Source of the DNA: Linnemannia elongata
Lineage: Eukaryota > Mortierellomycota > Mortierellomycetes > Mortierellales > Mortierellaceae
Direction of reading: 5' to 3'
DNA: 64,000 nt
Assembly: GCA_036320915.1 (NCBI GenBank)
Contig: JAXBDG010000006.1
Span: 1,116,001 to 1,180,000 of the forward strand
Of the stretch, positions 1 through 9,694 are shown piece by piece (the stretch's first letter is position 1; each line of letters starts with the position of its first letter). Below the pieces are notes generated by a model, which was given only the letters and a program-made list of their open reading frames with translations, ran no database searches and had not been told where the DNA came from. The position numbers and the translations under genes are program-made.

Positions 1-122
1 ACCGTCCGTCTGCCAATTACTCCTACCAGCCGCCCGCCCTCCAACAGCAACACGTCTTTGCTGTCGATTCCTCGTCCTCGTCCCTTCTAGTCCAGAACAA
101 CAACAACCAGTCCGCTACAACC

Positions 123-3100
123 ATGTGCAACAAGGCTGCCTCCAACCCCAACCGCGTGGTCCTCCCCGCCAACGTCACCCCCTCCCACTACACTCTCAGC
201 ATCGTCCCTGACCTCAAAGAGTTCACCTTCGGCGGACAGGTCGCCATCGAGTAAGTCCCTCTGCATCTAATTAACCGTTGATCTGAATCTACTCTTACTC
301 TCCATCAGAGTTCTTTTTTTTTCCTTTTACTGTTTCTGTTTTCTATTTGTGATACTTTTGTACGCGCGGGATGATGGACGAGGAATGTTGTAAAATGAAT
401 GACGAGTAACACGGAGGGTATTCATGGTAGACGCCTTGGTGAAGTAGTGTACCGAGATATGTCGACTATTTGACCATGTACCATCATGGCTTCTAGAGCA
501 GGGAGAACAGCAGAAAAGAGGTTGCATAAAAGGGGGACGCGTCACTTGTTTCAACCTGGCGCAATTGTTAATGACGGAGGGAGAGCCATTCAAAACAGGA
601 GGAGCGAAACGAATTCGTTTTATGGTTTCTGGATTCAAACAAATATGTTGTTTTTAGAGGTTCTTACTTTGCTTGCCATGGTGCTGTAAGAAAGACAGAG
701 CGGGAGAAAGAGGATGGGGGTGGGAGACCATTTGTGAGCATCTTTTTTTTTGGTTTCTGGCAACGAAGAAGAACAAAGAAACAACAACAAAAAGTAGAAC
801 AAGGGGTACAAGAAAACAATAGCAAATGTCATCGACAACGACAACAACAACAACAACAACTACAACAACAGCAACAGCAACAAATTAAGCAAGGATGCAG
901 TCCGGGCCTTTGCAATTGCAGCTTCAGGAAAGACAAGGGGGAAGCGAGCACACGCGCGCACGCTAAAAAGAGAGAGTATGAATGTGCGCTGACTTGCATC
1001 AAGGACAACAAAGCGAAGGAGAATTGTTTTATTTTCCGTCCTCCTTTTTTTTCCCACCCTCTCGCCTCCCCTCTTCATGTGCAAGTCGCACAAAGGGAAG
1101 GAAAAACAATAGCGAAATGCAGACCATTGGCGACCACAAAGAAAAAAAAAACTAACCTGCTACTATCACCATTTTCCTTTCCACTTGCCAAGCTTGACCA
1201 TCCATGAGGCCACGAAGACTGTCTCGGTCAACACCAAGGATCTCACCCTCAAGACCACTGCCATCGAGGTCGACGGCAAGACGTATGTTTTTGTTTTCTT
1301 CTTTTGTTGCCATCTTGCAACAATCTGTTATTCATCATTGCCAACACAACAGCTAATATCTTGCATAATCACTTTTTGTTCTGCTCCATCTTGCGAATTA
1401 GCATCGAGCCTGTTTCGTCCGCATTCGATGAGCACCGCGACACCACCACCTTCACCTTCGACTCTGAGCTCCCTAAGGGTGCTGCCGTCCTCCGCATCTC
1501 CTACGACGGTATCTTGAGCGACAAAATGGCCGGTTTCTACCGCTCGTCCTACAAGGATGCTGAGGGCAACACCAAGTACATGGGTGTCACCCAGTTCGAG
1601 GCCACCGATGCCCGCCGTGCCTTCCCCTGCTGGGATGAGCCCGCTGCTAAGGCCACTTACACCATCTCCTTGACCGTCCCCACCGAGTTGGTTGCCCTTT
1701 CCAACATGCCCGTCGCCTCCGAGACCCAGGAGGGTAACAAGAAGACCGTTGTTTTTGAGAAGACCCCTATCATGTCGACCTACGTAAGTTTGAGGCATAG
1801 GAATTGGAAACAATGCCTGGATTTGAAATGAAGCACCTGTACATTTATGGCTGTGGCTAGTGACCATGAGGGCATGAGTTTGTCTAATGGTTCCTTGAAC
1901 TAACACTATATATGCCCATTTCCATAATAGCTGGTTGCCTGGGCTGTCGGAGAGTTCGAGTACATCGAGACCACTACCACCAAGCTGGAGAAGCCCGTCA
2001 CCTGCCGTGTCTACACCCTTCCCGGCTTGAAGGAGCAGGGTCGTTTCGCCCTCGAGATCACCCCAAAGGTCCTCGAGTACTTCTCTGAAATCTTCGGAAC
2101 CGCATACCCCCTCCCCAAGTTGGACCACCTCGCCGTCCCTGACTTTGATGCTGGCGCCATGGAGAACTGGGGTCTTGTCACCTACCGCACCGTCGCTCTC
2201 CTCTTTGACGAGAAGACCTCTGACCTGCGCTTCAAGGAGCAGGTCGCCGTCACCGTTGCCCACGAGATTGCCCATCAGTGGTTCGGAAACTTGGTTACCA
2301 TGGAGTGGTGGGACCACCTCTGGCTCAACGAGGGATTCGCCACCTGGGTTGGTACCTTGGCCGTCGATCACCTCTTCCCCAAGTGGGACACCTGGTCCAC
2401 CTTCGTCGTCGACGATATGCAGCGCGGTGTCGGCTTGGATTCGCTTCGCAGCTCTCACCCTATTGAGGTCCCCGTCGCCGATCCCCATGAGATTCACCAG
2501 ATTTTCGATGCCATCTCCTACTCCAAGGGAGCCTCCGTCATTCGCATGTTGAGCAACTGGCTGACCGTCGATGTCTTCCTCGCCGGAATCCGTCGCTACC
2601 TCAAGAAGCACGAGTACGAGAACGCCACCACCGATGATCTCTGGAACGCCCTCTCTGAAGAGTCCAAGATCGATGTCCGTGAGTTCATGAACACCTGGAC
2701 CCGTGTCATTGGTGTCCCAATCCTGGACGTCACCGAGGCCGATGGCATTGTCACTGTTGAGCAGCACCGCTTCTTGTCCACCAACGACGTCAAGCCCGAG
2801 GAGGACGAGACCGTCTGGTGGGTTCCTTTGGGTGTCTACCCTAAGCCCGCCTCGATCGCCGATCCCAACCAGACCCTCAAGTCGCGCTCCTTGTCCTTTG
2901 AGGCTCCCGAGGGCCCTTACCTGTTGAACAAGGATTACAGCGGTGTCTTCCGTACCAACTACCCCCCTAGCGCCATTGGCCGCATTGGAAAGGCCATTCT
3001 CGATGGATCGGACTTGGTCGGCTTGAGCGACCGTGCCGGTCTTGTTGCCGATATTGCCTCCTTGTCCAAGTCTGGCCACACAGCCACCAGCAACTTCTTG

Positions 3101-3946
3101 GACCTCGTCCAGTACTACAAGAACGAGGAGACCTATGTCGTCTGGGAGCTTTTGGCTGGCCGTGTTGGCGAGATTGCTTCGATCTTTGCCGACAACGAGC
3201 GCATCAACCAGGGCATCAAGCACTTCCAGCGCAACTTGGTCGACCGCATGGTCCAAAAGCTCGGATGGGAGTTCCCCGAGGGTGAGGACTACTTGACCAG
3301 CCGTCTCCGCAATGTCATCTTGCGCTCTGCCGGTCGTGCCGGTCACGAGGCCACGGTTGCCGAGGCCAAGCGTCGCTTTGCCCTCTTTGTCTCTGACCCC
3401 GCCCACGACTCGATCTTGCACCCTTCGATCCGTCAGACTGCCTTTGAGATTGTTTTGTCCCAGGGTGGCGAAGAGGAGTTCCGCAACGTCCTCAAGTACT
3501 TCCATGCCGCCCCCAAGCAGGATCAGCAGGTCATTGCCCTCTTGGCTCTTGGATACGTCCAGCAGCCCGAGTTGATTGCCGAGGTCCAGGCCTTGGCCAT
3601 CTCGGAGCACGTCCGTCCCCAGGACATCTTCTACGTCCTTGCCGGTCTCTCTTCCAACTATGCCTCCCGCCGTCCTACCTGGGAGTGGGTCAAGGACAAC
3701 TGGAACACCCTCTCCAACCGCTACAAGGGGTCGATGTCGATGTTGGGCTCTTGCGTCAAGTTTCCTCTTTCGCAGTCGTCTGATGCTGCCTTGATCAAGG
3801 AGGTTAAGGAGTTCTTCGCCGACAAGGATACTAAGGACTTCCAGCGTGCTCTTGACCAGGCCATCGAGGGCTTGGACGTCAACTCTGCCTGGGTTGCTCG
3901 CGAGCAGGAGGGTCTCTCCGAGTGGTTGTCTGCCAACAACTACTAA
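123..3946 (+). CDS. M1-family zinc aminopeptidase (puromycin-sensitive / Ape2-Aap1 type)
   Basis: Removes N-terminal residues from peptides; relatives are cytosolic. Exons 123-250, 1193-1282, 1402-1783 and 1931-3946 join in frame through GT-AG introns and give 871 residues, a normal size for the family. Visible signatures: substrate-binding GAMEN at about 275-279, zinc motif HEIAH at 311-315 with the third zinc ligand E334, and the transition-state tyrosine at about Y397 (SYSKGAS). The C-terminal half matches the helical ERAP1-like region. ATG 123 is chosen because the protein then starts shortly before the conserved VLPxNVTPxHY segment. The same frame is open back to the window edge, so a longer N-terminus is possible. 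Intron 1 is unusually long (942 nt) and CAA-rich. A polyadenylation signal AATAAA lies at 4071-4076. Confidence 0.93.
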
Positions 3947-4070
3947 ACAAACAGTACTTTTCTTCCGCGAAAAAAATACTCTTGTGCTCTCTTTCTCTCT
4001 CTTTTTCACACACATTATTCGATACCTTTCTTTCGTCATTCACCATTCCATCTTGTACACATATCCTTCA

Positions 4071-4076
4071 AATAAA
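4071..4076 (+). terminator. AATAAA polyadenylation signal of the aminopeptidase gene
   Basis: Canonical AATAAA 125 bases after the aminopeptidase stop. It lies only about 66 bases before the stop codon of the convergent F-box gene, so the two transcripts probably overlap at their 3' ends. Confidence 0.55.
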
Positions 4077-4141
4077 TTCGACATGTTATTAATACCGACG
4101 TTTCTATCTATTTGTAACTGCTGCTGTGTTGTGCAAGTACC

Positions 4142-6100
4142 CTAAAACTTTACTTTTGGACGCAAGGTAGCGTGTCTGACATCGACTCGTAGTTCGCGCA
4201 TAAACTCACGCAGCCTCGTCCGCTTAGGATCCTCCACAACGCCAGGAAGGTCGTCCTCGTGCAGTCCCCGCAGCACTTTGAGCTTGGGCCAGGCGGTCGC
4301 CATCCACGACAACTCTTGTTTTCCGATGCGATGGTTGACGCCTTCGAATCCAAAGATCTCCAGTCGGGTGAGGCTAGAGAGACGGTCGAGACCAGTTGCC
4401 AAGGTCAGCTCTAGAGAGTCCAGGGTAGGCTCGCCTTCTTCAATTTTGACCGTCCAGTTCGGTTCTAACTCCTTTTTGTATTGTGCGGCCCCGAGGTTGC
4501 GGTATTCGTAGCCCAGGTCAAGGACTGTCAAGCTGGTGAGTCCTGCAAGATGATCCATCACCTGAAGTTGTACATCCAGAGAGTCCTGTTTCTTTTTGAA
4601 CAATGCTGCTTTGCGAGCCACGTTATTCGTGATGCTGTCGCTGTCATTATTGTTGTTGCTGTCGGTGAGTTGGGGTTCGTCATCTGTGGAGTCGAGGAAT
4701 TCCTGTTCGGCAATGGTGAAGCGTGGGATGCCAATGATCTGACAGCGGAAGGTTTGCAGATCTCGGCAGGCCCACGGGTACTTGAGTATATGGCTAGCCT
4801 CGAGGGTATGATGGATGCCGTCAAAGACCCTCAGGGTGGCACACTCTCGAAGCAGGATACCCACGGTATTGACTAATGGTTTTCGATGTATATTATCCTG
4901 ATATATCGTCATGCCACCATCGATTTGCTTGACAACTTCAAGCTTCCGACAGTGAGTTCCAAGCGCTCTGGCAGTTGCTGGGTGGAGTTGGGTGAGAGAG
5001 ATCTCGGTGAGGTGTGGGATCCATGGGATGACGAGGTTTGCGATTTGCTCGTCGACTCTGGCAGAGGGGTTACGGAAACGGAGGGTCTTGAGGCGGCTGG
5101 GGGTGTTCTCGAGGATGAGATGACCTTCGAGTGTGAAGTCAAAGACGCCTCGGAACTCGTCCATCCGCAGGGTCTCGAGGTTGGGGAGATACTTGAGGAG
5201 GGTGAAGAACGTCTGTGTAGGGACTGACCCCCAGATTTCCAAGTAGATGAGTTGGCTGAACGAACGAGTGAGACTGTCATTATCGTGTAGAAAGCGAAGC
5301 CGGGTTCGGTAACTGAGGAGACCTGGGAGTTTTTCCAGAAGGATATTGGGGTTGAGAGGAAGCATATCGTTCTCAAGGTTGACGAGGTTGACGAGCGAAG
5401 CTAGGGTGTCGAAGACAAAGTCGACATTGGTTGTGACGCAGAGCCAATCGAGACTGGCATCGAGTCGTAATGAGAAGAGGGATTGAGTGTTTTGTCGGAC
5501 GAGGAGCCAAAAATGCTGGGCGGTGGCCCAATCCTGCTCCTGCCGAGCAACTGTACGGTGTTGTGCCTGGTGAGGCTCCAGAATACCCTCAAAGATGGGT
5601 GAGAGTAATGGGCCGGTGGCTGCTTCGCGATGTCGGTCTGGGCCTGGTCCATCATAACGGTGCACTGGCACTCCATTTGCTCCGGCGTTGCTACCACTGT
5701 TGTTGGCGTCGTCGTCCCGAGTCTTGGAAGTCGAAAGGTCGCCGATTCGAAGACTCTCCAGATGGTTACAGGTGCCACTCGTGTTGGCGACCTCAAGGAT
5801 GACGCCCCACTGAGAGGTCAGTTCCCGGATATGATGTCCGTACTTTGCAAAGATGGCACGGATCCAGTCTGCATCCTTGTCTCCCTGTGACTCTGGGTTC
5901 TTGTGGTTGCTGAGGATGGTAGGCCAGGAGTATTCGCTGTCGTCGATGGATCTCCAGAGCCATGGAGTCAGGAGGTGGTTCCACAGGTGGCAGACCTGGA
6001 TGCATGCGAAGAGGTCTGGGGACTTGAGGTAGGGTCCGAGTAGCGCTACGATTTCTGGCAGGCGAACAACGTCTTCTGGAAGAGGCTGGTTGTTGAACAT
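4142..6100 (-). CDS. F-box/LRR protein A
   Basis: Single-exon gene of 652 residues. Residues 11-54 form an F-box-like segment (LPEIVALLGPYL then CIQVCHLWNHLL and LWRSIDD), the part that in known F-box proteins binds Skp1 of the SCF ubiquitin ligase. The rest is irregular leucine-rich repeat, with an Asn/Asp/Ser-rich insert near 474-500. The C-terminal family block includes IFGFEGVNHRIG, followed by a WPKLKVLRGLHED stretch. The frame is open upstream to 6301, but that part is a pyrimidine-rich leader with no ATG, so ATG 6098-6100 is the start. It is convergent with the aminopeptidase and head to head with the relic at 6748. The substrate is unknown. Confidence 0.87.
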   Translation of the reverse strand: MFNNQPLPEDVVRLPEIVALLGPYLKSPDLFACIQVCHLWNHLLTPWLWRSIDDSEYSWPTILSNHKNPESQGDKDADWIRAIFAKYGHHIRELTSQWGVILEVANTSGTCNHLESLRIGDLSTSKTRDDDANNSGSNAGANGVPVHRYDGPGPDRHREAATGPLLSPIFEGILEPHQAQHRTVARQEQDWATAQHFWLLVRQNTQSLFSLRLDASLDWLCVTTNVDFVFDTLASLVNLVNLENDMLPLNPNILLEKLPGLLSYRTRLRFLHDNDSLTRSFSQLIYLEIWGSVPTQTFFTLLKYLPNLETLRMDEFRGVFDFTLEGHLILENTPSRLKTLRFRNPSARVDEQIANLVIPWIPHLTEISLTQLHPATARALGTHCRKLEVVKQIDGGMTIYQDNIHRKPLVNTVGILLRECATLRVFDGIHHTLEASHILKYPWACRDLQTFRCQIIGIPRFTIAEQEFLDSTDDEPQLTDSNNNNDSDSITNNVARKAALFKKKQDSLDVQLQVMDHLAGLTSLTVLDLGYEYRNLGAAQYKKELEPNWTVKIEEGEPTLDSLELTLATGLDRLSSLTRLEIFGFEGVNHRIGKQELSWMATAWPKLKVLRGLHEDDLPGVVEDPKRTRLREFMRELRVDVRHATLRPKVKF

Positions 6101-6747
6101 TAAAGCGATGTTTTTCTTTTCTGGTTCGTGAAAGAGGGGGAGGAAAAGTAGGTAGAGTGCCTGATGTATGTAATAGATGTATGGGCGGGAGGGGGGGGGA
6201 GCGAGATGAAATTGGAGGAAAAGAGAGAATGAAAAGGGTTTCTTCGGGCGGCCTTTTATTTCAAAAACGACACTAACAAAAAGTAAGGTTTTGTTGTCCA
6301 AAGATCCAAAATGTGATCAGAGAGAGAGAAAAAAAAAAGGGGGGGGCTAGACACGACCTTGTGGGCTGTTGGTTGCTTAATTGCATTTAGGAAAGAAAAA
6401 GAACCCTCTCTAGCCTTGGCATAGGCACGTCATTTAGTCCCTTCAAAGTCCACGCTGTTCGACAGCCAAGGAGCACACAGCAACAGCCTTTTCTTCAGAA
6501 GACAAAAACGAATGCGCCTCCAGGCTTTGTTTGTCCTCTTGTGCACGACGGGAGACCGAGCTTGGTGGCAAAACATTAACAATGGGAAGGTTCGATCAGT
6601 CATGAAGAAAAAATAGACGCGGCGTGTCATCAATTGAACCTATTTCACGAAAAAAGGGTGACTTTTGTCGGCCCCACCCTTTTCTCACCCTTGCACCCCG
6701 CTCACTCTGCCTCCATCCTCTTCTCTCTGCCAATTGTCCCTCTTGAT
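6101..6747. other. Intergenic region between F-box gene A and an F-box relic
   Basis: About 650 bases separating the starts of two divergent family members. It holds the pyrimidine/purine-rich leader of gene A (to about 6300), then sequence in which I see no gene. A shared promoter is plausible but no element is recognisable. Confidence 0.4.
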
Positions 6748-7494
6748 TCAACCTCAACACTCTGCGCTCGATGTTCTTGAAATCCTCTACACCGTCGGCT
6801 CCTTCATGACTCACGAATCATTAGCTTCATGTCTGCTGGAATCCCGTTACCTTCATCAGACCCTCGAACCACCCTTCTATAGCTACCCCTACCTCGTCTA
6901 TGTCAAGACACGTCGGCCCTCTCCTGTACTCGTCTAGTCCCAATATCTCCACCGTGTCCGTCACCTCTTCACGATCCACTTCGTCTTGGTTGACTATCTC
7001 TGGGAGACACTACCCGCCTATGCTGATGGACCTTACTTTTCCGCAGAATTTAAAATTTGCGGATATTATAGGACTCTCCGTCCTGGCACAGCTCGAATTT
7101 CTTGTGCGAGGCTTCAACGCTCAAAGATCCATTGGCAATCAACCCCAAGAAGCAGCCACTATGCTAAACACTGCAGCCCGCTGGAACAAGACAAAGGCGT
7201 TTCTGTGAACCAACCCCTGCCAAGTACAGATGACATTCGTCGATTCTTCCAACTTGGGACAAGGATGCATCTTCGGTCGTTAGTCATGTTAGGGCTGTAC
7301 GACCAACACTATACTGAAACGGTTGACTGTTTTTGCTATCGGCGCTTTCAAGGCTCCAAAGCTTGAAGAACCTTTGCTTTTGAATGTATTACGAGACGAA
7401 GTATAGGCTGGTGTTATCAGATGTACGCTGGATTATTGGTAACTGGCCAAAGCTTTGTGCTATTGAAGAAAGTATTTTTGACGACAAGGATTAA
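6748..7494 (+). pseudogene. Decayed, truncated F-box/LRR gene relic
   Basis: The first part reads DVLEILYTVGSFMTH then LASCLLESRYLHQTLEP, a clear F-box like that of the neighbours, and hits a TAG at 6935-6937. The last part reads LSRLQSLKNL, then an in-frame TGA, then WIIGNWPKLCAIEES, which is the family C-terminus (compare WMATSWPKLKVMRG), ending at TAA 7492-7494. Only about 750 bases separate the two ends, against 1.8-2 kb in intact members, and no single frame links them. I infer internal deletion plus frameshifts. A rescued spliced gene is less likely because no convincing introns join the pieces. Confidence 0.65.
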
Positions 7495-7606
7495 GACCGC
7501 CTTCTGCAAGAGCGCTTGAGTAAGCACAACATTACCGCCAAAAATCATTGATAAATAATAAAGTCATTTTTGCATTCTTCATGTGTCCATCTTCAAATGT
7601 TTTTTA

Positions 7607-9415
7607 TTATTTGCCGCCTAGTTGTTGGATGTCGCGTCTGATCTGTTGCATGTATGATCGCAGTTCCGTCTTGCGCATTTCAAACCTGGAAGTCGACACA
7701 CCATTTTGTCGTAATCCGCGCATCGCCCTGAGACGAGGCCAGCTTTTGATCATCCAGTCGAGTTCCGGTTTATCGATCTCGTGGTAGCATCCTTCAAACC
7801 CAAACATCTCCAAGTTTTTGAGCGCGGCAAGCTGACCCAGTCCGCTAGCCATAGTCAGCCCAAGCGTGTCCGAGTAATGGTCGACGTACAAATAATCCTC
7901 CTTACGTCCGTATTGATGGTGTTTCCGCCGCTTGAATCCCAACTCGAGTACTTTGAGGTGTGTCAATTTGGCCAATCGCTCAAGGATCCGCTGTTGATGT
8001 CCCATGGTTTCCCGGGCCGTCTTTAGCGCGTGCCGATCCTGCTTCGTGAGAAAGACATTCCTGTTCGATCCCGTCACGGACAGGTTGTTCAAGGTTGTAA
8101 TATCCTCTTCTGAGAGACGAGAGACACCCGTGATCAGACAACGCAGTGTCTCGAGCTTCTTGCAGAACCAAGGTGGACTGGCCAAGAGCGATTCTGCGCG
8201 GATTTGACTCTCGTAGACATCGAGGACCTTGAGATTCGGACACCCCTGGAGCAAGACGAGAGCAGTATCGGTACTTGATGTGTAGAGGGAGACTTCCTTC
8301 TTTTCGAGTAGACGAAAAGTCTCTAGCTCCCTGCAATAAGTCACAATAATGTGGGCGATATCTTCATTAAGCCTATCCAAGGTAATGTGCCTGAGATGAG
8401 GAAACCAGGAAAACAAGAGCCTTGAATGGTTGTGGGGGAAGTCATCGGCAGAAAAGCGGATCTCCGAGAGTTGAAATGAGGCGTTGTAGATATCATCCTG
8501 GTCGATGATCGGTTGCTGCTGTTGCTGGGACATCGATCGACGATGAATTAGCCGTTCAAGGCAGAGGCAGTCGAGGTTCGGGAACTTGGTCAAGTAATGT
8601 CGAATAGTCAACATGTCCATTCCCGTTAATGCGTCGAAAAAGCGCACGTTGTTGAAGACAGCAGAGGAGGTGTCCCGTTTGGGGCATCCAGTGATCGACC
8701 GGAGACTGGGTATCTGTTGAAGGACCCGGTCGACGTCCGTAGGGTACATGGTGTTAGACAGCTCCTTTAGGTTCTGCAGACCAGTGAGAATATTGTCCAG
8801 GAGGTCGAACGAGGGGAGTGTGCACAGCTTGCTGAGTGATTTGTCCAGTCGAAGGGACCGAAGTGTTGACGAGTTGAGGTAGAGAAGCATCCAGAATCGC
8901 CTGGCCGTGGTCAGATCTCTGTCCTTGTCGGCCTCTGATCTCCAGCTTGAAAATTCTACCCCGATTGCGCTTTCGACTACTGTTGGTATGGCGGTCCTTG
9001 TCGTCTCCAGGCACCATCCAGGACCGCTTTCCTGTGCCTTTGATAGTCCCTCAGCAAAATCGAATGATTGCAAAGATACTAATCGCGTGCAGCCGCCGCA
9101 TTCGCTCGCCACAAGAACGGTATAGTACTGTCGAACTCGTAGAGTGCGGATATGATGCCCATACTTAGAGAAGAGGGCGTCCACCCAGGCCTTGAGCTCT
9201 CGTCCTGTATCAGTCTCCGAGTTCAGTGCCAACATGATACTGGGCCAACTGTACAGGCTGTCGTCAAACGTTTCCCAGAGCAGGGGTGAGAGTGTGTGGT
9301 GCCAGAGCCGACAGGTGAGGGCGCAACGGGCAAGGTCTGGCGGAACTAAGTGGCGTCCTATGAGTTCGAGGAGCTCTGGCACCGAAGCCAAGCTGGGGCT
9401 GGTTCCTTTGGGCAT
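7607..9415 (-). CDS. F-box/LRR protein B
   Basis: Single exon of 602 residues starting at ATG 9413-9415. F-box at residues 11-51 (VPELLELIGRHL, CALTCRLWHHTL, LWETFDD), then a KYGHHIRTLRV segment and LRR-like repeats. The middle conserved block (WFCKKLETLRCLITG) and the charged linker before HLKVLELGF are both present. The C-terminal block MFGFEGCYHEIDKPELDWM is slightly diverged and the last 25 residues are short and basic. It is head to head with gene C, the two starts being 279 bases apart. An AATAAA on the coding strand (plus-strand TTTATT 7603-7608) overlaps the stop codon. Probable SCF substrate receptor; target unknown. Confidence 0.88.
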   Translation of the reverse strand: MPKGTSPSLASVPELLELIGRHLVPPDLARCALTCRLWHHTLSPLLWETFDDSLYSWPSIMLALNSETDTGRELKAWVDALFSKYGHHIRTLRVRQYYTVLVASECGGCTRLVSLQSFDFAEGLSKAQESGPGWCLETTRTAIPTVVESAIGVEFSSWRSEADKDRDLTTARRFWMLLYLNSSTLRSLRLDKSLSKLCTLPSFDLLDNILTGLQNLKELSNTMYPTDVDRVLQQIPSLRSITGCPKRDTSSAVFNNVRFFDALTGMDMLTIRHYLTKFPNLDCLCLERLIHRRSMSQQQQQPIIDQDDIYNASFQLSEIRFSADDFPHNHSRLLFSWFPHLRHITLDRLNEDIAHIIVTYCRELETFRLLEKKEVSLYTSSTDTALVLLQGCPNLKVLDVYESQIRAESLLASPPWFCKKLETLRCLITGVSRLSEEDITTLNNLSVTGSNRNVFLTKQDRHALKTARETMGHQQRILERLAKLTHLKVLELGFKRRKHHQYGRKEDYLYVDHYSDTLGLTMASGLGQLAALKNLEMFGFEGCYHEIDKPELDWMIKSWPRLRAMRGLRQNGVSTSRFEMRKTELRSYMQQIRRDIQQLGGK

Positions 9416-9694
9416 CGCTGATTTTTGTTGGAAATGGGGGGGGGGTTGAGATTATTTGTGCAAAAAGAGAGAAAAAGAAAGAAATGCTCTAGCGCGTCAA
9501 CTAACATCAACAATTGCGAAAATGAGAGCTTCCGCACGCTCAGTTTGTCTGACCCTCCCGTCGACTCTCGGGGGAAGTGCGTGTCGCTTTGTTTATCTCG
9601 TGTCGTTTTCCTGCCGCTCCCATCTTCTTTTCTTCGTTTCTTTTCTTTTCTTTGTTTTTTTCACACACACTCTTATCCCCCGCCAGCATCAAAA
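9416..9694. promoter_or_regulatory. Shared divergent promoter region of F-box genes B and C
   Basis: 279 bases between the ATGs of two divergent family members. It is pyrimidine-rich on the gene C side (9600-9670) and holds a G9 run at 9436-9444. No TATA box is obvious. The regulatory role is inferred from position only. Confidence 0.4.

Noticed and set aside
1328..4039. A 903-codon minus-strand open frame opposite the aminopeptidase
   Set aside because: It crosses the introns of the real gene, has no recognisable domain and is explained by C/G-rich third codon positions of the sense gene.
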